This document shows, piece after piece, positions 29,654 to 32,416 of a stretch of DNA of 32,416 nt. Where the stretch lies: assembly GCA_021160885.1 (NCBI GenBank), contig JAGHBR010000127.1, forward strand, positions 1-32,416, given 5' to 3'. Source of the DNA: Caldisericaceae bacterium. GTDB taxonomy: Bacteria > Calditrichota > Calditrichia > Calditrichales > Calditrichaceae. How positions within the stretch are numbered: the stretch's first letter is position 1; each line of letters begins with the position of its first letter. The notes below the pieces were generated by a model that saw only the letters and a program-made list of their open reading frames with translations, was not told the DNA's origin and did not search any database. Both the position numbers and the translations under genes were made by a program.

Positions 29654-31945
29654 TTAAAAATCACCAAAATCATCATCGTTCAGATCAAATGCCACTTCAG
29701 CCTTTCCATTACCATTGTTTCCATTACCATTGTTTTGAAAGGGCTTGTATTGATTTCCCATTTGCATTTTTGAATTTGCTTTGAATGCTTCTGCAGAATT
29801 TATTTTACCTATGTTGTAAAACTTAAAATGGCTAACCATTTTCTGTAAATAATTAGCCTGGCTCGAAAGCTGGTCTGCTGCAGTGGCACTCTGTTCCGCG
29901 CTGGCGGCATTGGCTTGGGTCACCTGATCTATTTGTTTTAAAGCATTGCTAATCTGTTCAATACCTTCCACCTGTTCAGTAGAAGCGCTGGCGATTTCGT
30001 CAATTAAATCGCTTACTTGAATGGTGTTCTGAATAATGGATTGTAAAGTTTCAACCGTTTTATTTGCGATCTCTGTGCCATCTTTAACCTGTTGGCTTGA
30101 ATTTTGAATCAGTTGTTCAGTTTCTTTGGCTGCTTTTGCACTGCGTTGCGCCAGGTTGCGTACCTCTTCGGCTACAACGGCAAAACCTTTGCCATGAACA
30201 CCGGCACGGGCAGCTTCCACAGCGGCATTAAGCGCCAACAGATTAGTTTGAAAAGCAATTTCATCGATCACTTTAATGACTTTTGAAATTTGATCTGAAG
30301 AATTTTTTATGGTTAAAATGGCCTTTAACATTTCTTCTAACTGTAAATTACCCTGTTCAGCAGCTTTTTGCGCTTCTGATGAAATTTGATTGGCTTTAAG
30401 TGCATGTCCTGAATTCTGCTTTGCCTGCTGCGCTATTTCTTCAATGGAAGCGGTTGTCTCTTCTAAGGAGCTGGCCTGTTCTGTTGCCCCCTGCGAAACC
30501 GCCTGACTGGAATCGGCCACCTGATTAGCGCCTCCCTGAATCTGCTCTACAGCAATCGATATTGAACTTAAGGCTTCATGTAAAGCAGTTACAGATTGGT
30601 TGAAGGCATTTTTCATGGCGCTAAATTCACCCGGAAAATCAGATTCTATCTTTACGCGTAAATCGCCTTCTGCCAATTTTTCCAGAGCATCTTTTATTTC
30701 AGTAACCGGCGAGGTCATATTTTCTAGCGTTTGGTTAAAGCCAACCAAAATTTCCCGATAAGCTCCTTGAAGTTTTTCTGCATCGCTTCGGTATTTTAAA
30801 TTGCCGTTCTTTGCTTCTTCTACCTGCCTAATGCTTTCGTTTACCAATGTGTTTAAATTAGATTGAATGGTTTGAACCGCATCAGAAAGCTGTCCCAAAT
30901 CACCCGGCAATTCTTTTAAAATATGTTCAAGATTTCCGTTAGCATATTGATTCAGAATTTCAATGGTTTCTTTAAGGGGATCAATAACCACATCTAAAGC
31001 CTGATTCAAGTTATTCAAAACTTCGGCGTAAATACCGTTTAATTGATCCGTCTTACAGCGAGCGTCAATAATACCATTCCGCTGTTGATTGATTAAGTCA
31101 TTTAACTCGCCCACCATTGTTTGTAAGCTAATTTTTACCTCTCTTAAGGCTTTCCCTAAAACATCGTTCTCCGAAAGCACTTCTATCTGGTTTTCAATGT
31201 TACCGGCAGCTAATTCACGGGCAAAGTTAACTTTTTGGTGAATAGCACCGGACATTTGGTTAAAGGCCTCGATCAGTGAACCCAATTCATCTTCATAGGG
31301 ATATTTAATAGCTACCTCTAAATGTCCTTCAGATAATTTTAAGGCCTGTTTTTTGAGTTGTCTGAGTGGAATTGTTAATCTTTCAGTTATTTTAATCAGG
31401 AATAAAATAATAGCGACAATTCCCAGGGCGGTTAAGATCAATAAGATATTAGTAGCGAAGCTTAAGGCCTTATTGCGATCTTCAAGACTCTGACCAACAA
31501 TGACTCTGCCCAATAATTTCCCATTTGAAGAGACGGGAACTTTCATGAAAAGATTATTATTTTCGTACCAGGTTTCGGAAGCAGAAGCATGATTCAATTG
31601 ATGACTATTTTCATTTCCATAGCTAAAAAGTACATCTCCCTTATCATTTAACACTTTTACGTAAGAGATTTTGCTGTTATTAACAAAGCCTTTTAGTGAT
31701 TCTTTGATTAAATCGGAATCACCAAATTCCATGCCTGTTTTTACAGCTTCCGCAGCTAAATGACCAATGATATTGTGGGATGCTTCTAAATTTTTGTCTA
31801 AAACCATGGCGGTCGTTTTTCTAACAATAACCATACCTGCAATAATCAGTATCAAAATCGTTGGCACGAATAACACAATCAGTTTATTGCGAATGCTTAG
31901 CTTGGAGTACCACATGGCCGTACCCTTCCTTTTTTTACTCTTCAT
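29654..31945 (-). CDS. Methyl-accepting chemotaxis protein with multiple HAMP-like repeats
   Basis: 763 residues. TM1 is about 22-41 and TM2 about 164-184, with a 120-residue extracytoplasmic sensor domain between them ([16 protein letters not shown] suggests a Cache/PAS-like fold). A HAMP domain (about 185-235) is followed by what look like two or three further HAMP-type units ([41 protein letters not shown]). The signalling hairpin contains [47 protein letters not shown] (about 565-610), the conserved kinase-contact tip. A Gly/Asn-rich linker ends in DFGDF, matching the x-[FW]-x-x-[FW] tethering pentapeptide. The first ATG overlaps the upstream stop (ATGA); an alternative ATG at 31915 with GGAAGGG before it would shorten the protein by 10 residues. 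The ligand is unknown. Confidence 0.96.
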   Translation of the reverse strand: MKSKKRKGTAMWYSKLSIRNKLIVLFVPTILILIIAGMVIVRKTTAMVLDKNLEASHNIIGHLAAEAVKTGMEFGDSDLIKESLKGFVNNSKISYVKVLNDKGDVLFSYGNENSHQLNHASASETWYENNNLFMKVPVSSNGKLLGRVIVGQSLEDRNKALSFATNILLILTALGIVAIILFLIKITERLTIPLRQLKKQALKLSEGHLEVAIKYPYEDELGSLIEAFNQMSGAIHQKVNFARELAAGNIENQIEVLSENDVLGKALREVKISLQTMVGELNDLINQQRNGIIDARCKTDQLNGIYAEVLNNLNQALDVVIDPLKETIEILNQYANGNLEHILKELPGDLGQLSDAVQTIQSNLNTLVNESIRQVEEAKNGNLKYRSDAEKLQGAYREILVGFNQTLENMTSPVTEIKDALEKLAEGDLRVKIESDFPGEFSAMKNAFNQSVTALHEALSSISIAVEQIQGGANQVADSSQAVSQGATEQASSLEETTASIEEIAQQAKQNSGHALKANQISSEAQKAAEQGNLQLEEMLKAILTIKNSSDQISKVIKVIDEIAFQTNLLALNAAVEAARAGVHGKGFAVVAEEVRNLAQRSAKAAKETEQLIQNSSQQVKDGTEIANKTVETLQSIIQNTIQVSDLIDEIASASTEQVEGIEQISNALKQIDQVTQANAASAEQSATAADQLSSQANYLQKMVSHFKFYNIGKINSAEAFKANSKMQMGNQYKPFQNNGNGNNGNGKAEVAFDLNDDDFGDF

Positions 31946-32416
31946 TGCAAAACTTCACTCACACCTAATTTTTGCTGTAACTCCGGCGTGAATTTAGAGG
32001 CAAACTCTGGTTTAAAACGCAAATTGACTACAATCTTAAGTTTTTTTGAGTCCTTTTTTACCAGTGATAAAAAGGCTCCTGCCTCGGCATATTTTTCCGA
32101 ACAGGAAATCACAGAAATATTCTTATCTTTGGCTTTCGATAAAATGTAATAAATGCTCGATTTTTCCATGAATAAAGGGTCTTCATAAACAATAAGGACG
32201 GCTCCATCATCAACCATTTTTATTTCATTCCCAATTTCTCTTGTATCCTTAACAGGAAAAAGTTTAACTTTTATTTTAAATGCCACGGCAGCGCGGGCTA
32301 TTGATTTTTGCTGAGACTGTACAGCGTCTTCTGTAATTAAAATGGAGACATTTTTGATCTCCGGAAATATTTGTTTAATGGCAAAAAAATATTGTGTCCA
32401 ACTCACTGCATTAGCC
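31942..32416 (-). CDS. Periplasmic binding protein-like protein, C-terminal part (cut by the window)
   Basis: The frame stays open to the window edge (…[10 protein letters not shown]), so the true start lies outside; the GTG used by the track is probably internal. The visible 158 residues read as the second half of a type 1 periplasmic-binding fold: [57 protein letters not shown] and [20 protein letters not shown]. They end in [16 protein letters not shown]. This resembles uncharacterised ABC-type substrate-binding proteins (TrpX/PF04392 style); the ending also recalls YfiR-like proteins. Its stop overlaps the MCP start (ATGA), so the two are coupled. It may be a soluble or lipid-anchored ligand-binding partner of the MCP; this is an inference. 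Confidence 0.7.
   Translation of the reverse strand, partial: ANAVSWTQYFFAIKQIFPEIKNVSILITEDAVQSQQKSIARAAVAFKIKVKLFPVKDTREIGNEIKMVDDGAVLIVYEDPLFMEKSSIYYILSKAKDKNISVISCSEKYAEAGAFLSLVKKDSKKLKIVVNLRFKPEFASKFTPELQQKLGVSEVLQ

Noticed and set aside
1-32416. CRISPR arrays, tRNA or rRNA genes, insertion sequences, prophage
   Set aside because: I saw no regularly spaced direct repeats, no transposase or integrase, and no tRNA- or rRNA-like sequence in the gaps, which are nearly all under 350 bases.

Overview
The window holds a flagellar and chemotaxis gene block of about 30 kb. Every gene I can support lies on the minus strand, so transcription runs from high to low coordinates. The left 2 kb holds unrelated metabolic genes. 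The organism is a motile bacterium with two membranes: FliL, MotA/MotB and FliO are present, and the promoters look sigma-54 dependent. The DNA is moderately A+T-rich. The unusual gene mix (FliY-type switch protein, CheX, CheZ, FapA, a MotE-like protein, a CheD-HDOD fusion) suggests a deep lineage such as Calditrichota or another FCB-group relative. That placement is an inference from gene content, not a proven identification.

Layout in the direction of transcription. (1) 32.4-26.4 kb, sensory operon: a partial periplasmic-binding-protein-like gene, a large methyl-accepting chemotaxis protein, cheR, cheB, cheD, a CheY-like receiver and cheX. They are packed with 4-22 bp overlaps or short gaps. 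(2) 26.3-19.0 kb, second signalling and regulation block: cheY, cheZ, a small unknown gene, fapA, a GAF plus degenerate GGDEF-like gene, a receiver/coiled-coil response regulator, an NtrC-type sigma-54 activator and a CheD-HDOD fusion. It ends at a strong hairpin terminator at about 18.93 kb. (3) 18.66-2.24 kb, structural operon: flgB, flgC, orf96, fliE, fliF, fliG, fliH, fliI, fliJ, motE-like, fliK, flgD, a TIGR02530-type gene, flgE, motA, motB, fliL, fliM, fliY/fliN, fliO. The export genes fliPQR, flhB and flhA that often follow fliO are absent. (4) 2.2-0 kb: a possible remnant of a beta-barrel gene, a class II aldolase with a C-terminal helix resembling a microcompartment encapsulation peptide, and a broken moaA joined to a frameshifted start of moeA at the window edge.

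Regulation. A good sigma-54 type promoter (TGGCAC-N5-TTGTA) lies just upstream of flgB. A second, weaker one (TGGCAC-N5-TTGAA) precedes cheY. Upstream of both is a related A+T-rich dyad (core AAATATTTTCCTCA) that could be the enhancer site for the NtrC-type activator encoded between them. The simplest reading is that the activator drives the rod/hook/motor operon and its own signalling block.

How the genes work together. The MCP senses through an extracytoplasmic domain and ends in a flexible tail closing with DFGDF, which fits the CheR/CheB tethering pentapeptide pattern. CheR, CheB and CheD adapt it. CheY would carry the signal to FliM, whose N-terminal peptide is intact. Three proteins carry CheY-P phosphatase signatures (CheX, CheZ and the FliY N-terminal domain). 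No cheA or cheW is present in the window. The most notable points are the CheD-HDOD fusion that lacks the catalytic threonine, the paired sigma-54 promoter and enhancer elements, the coexistence of CheZ with CheX and FliY, and the aldolase tail.
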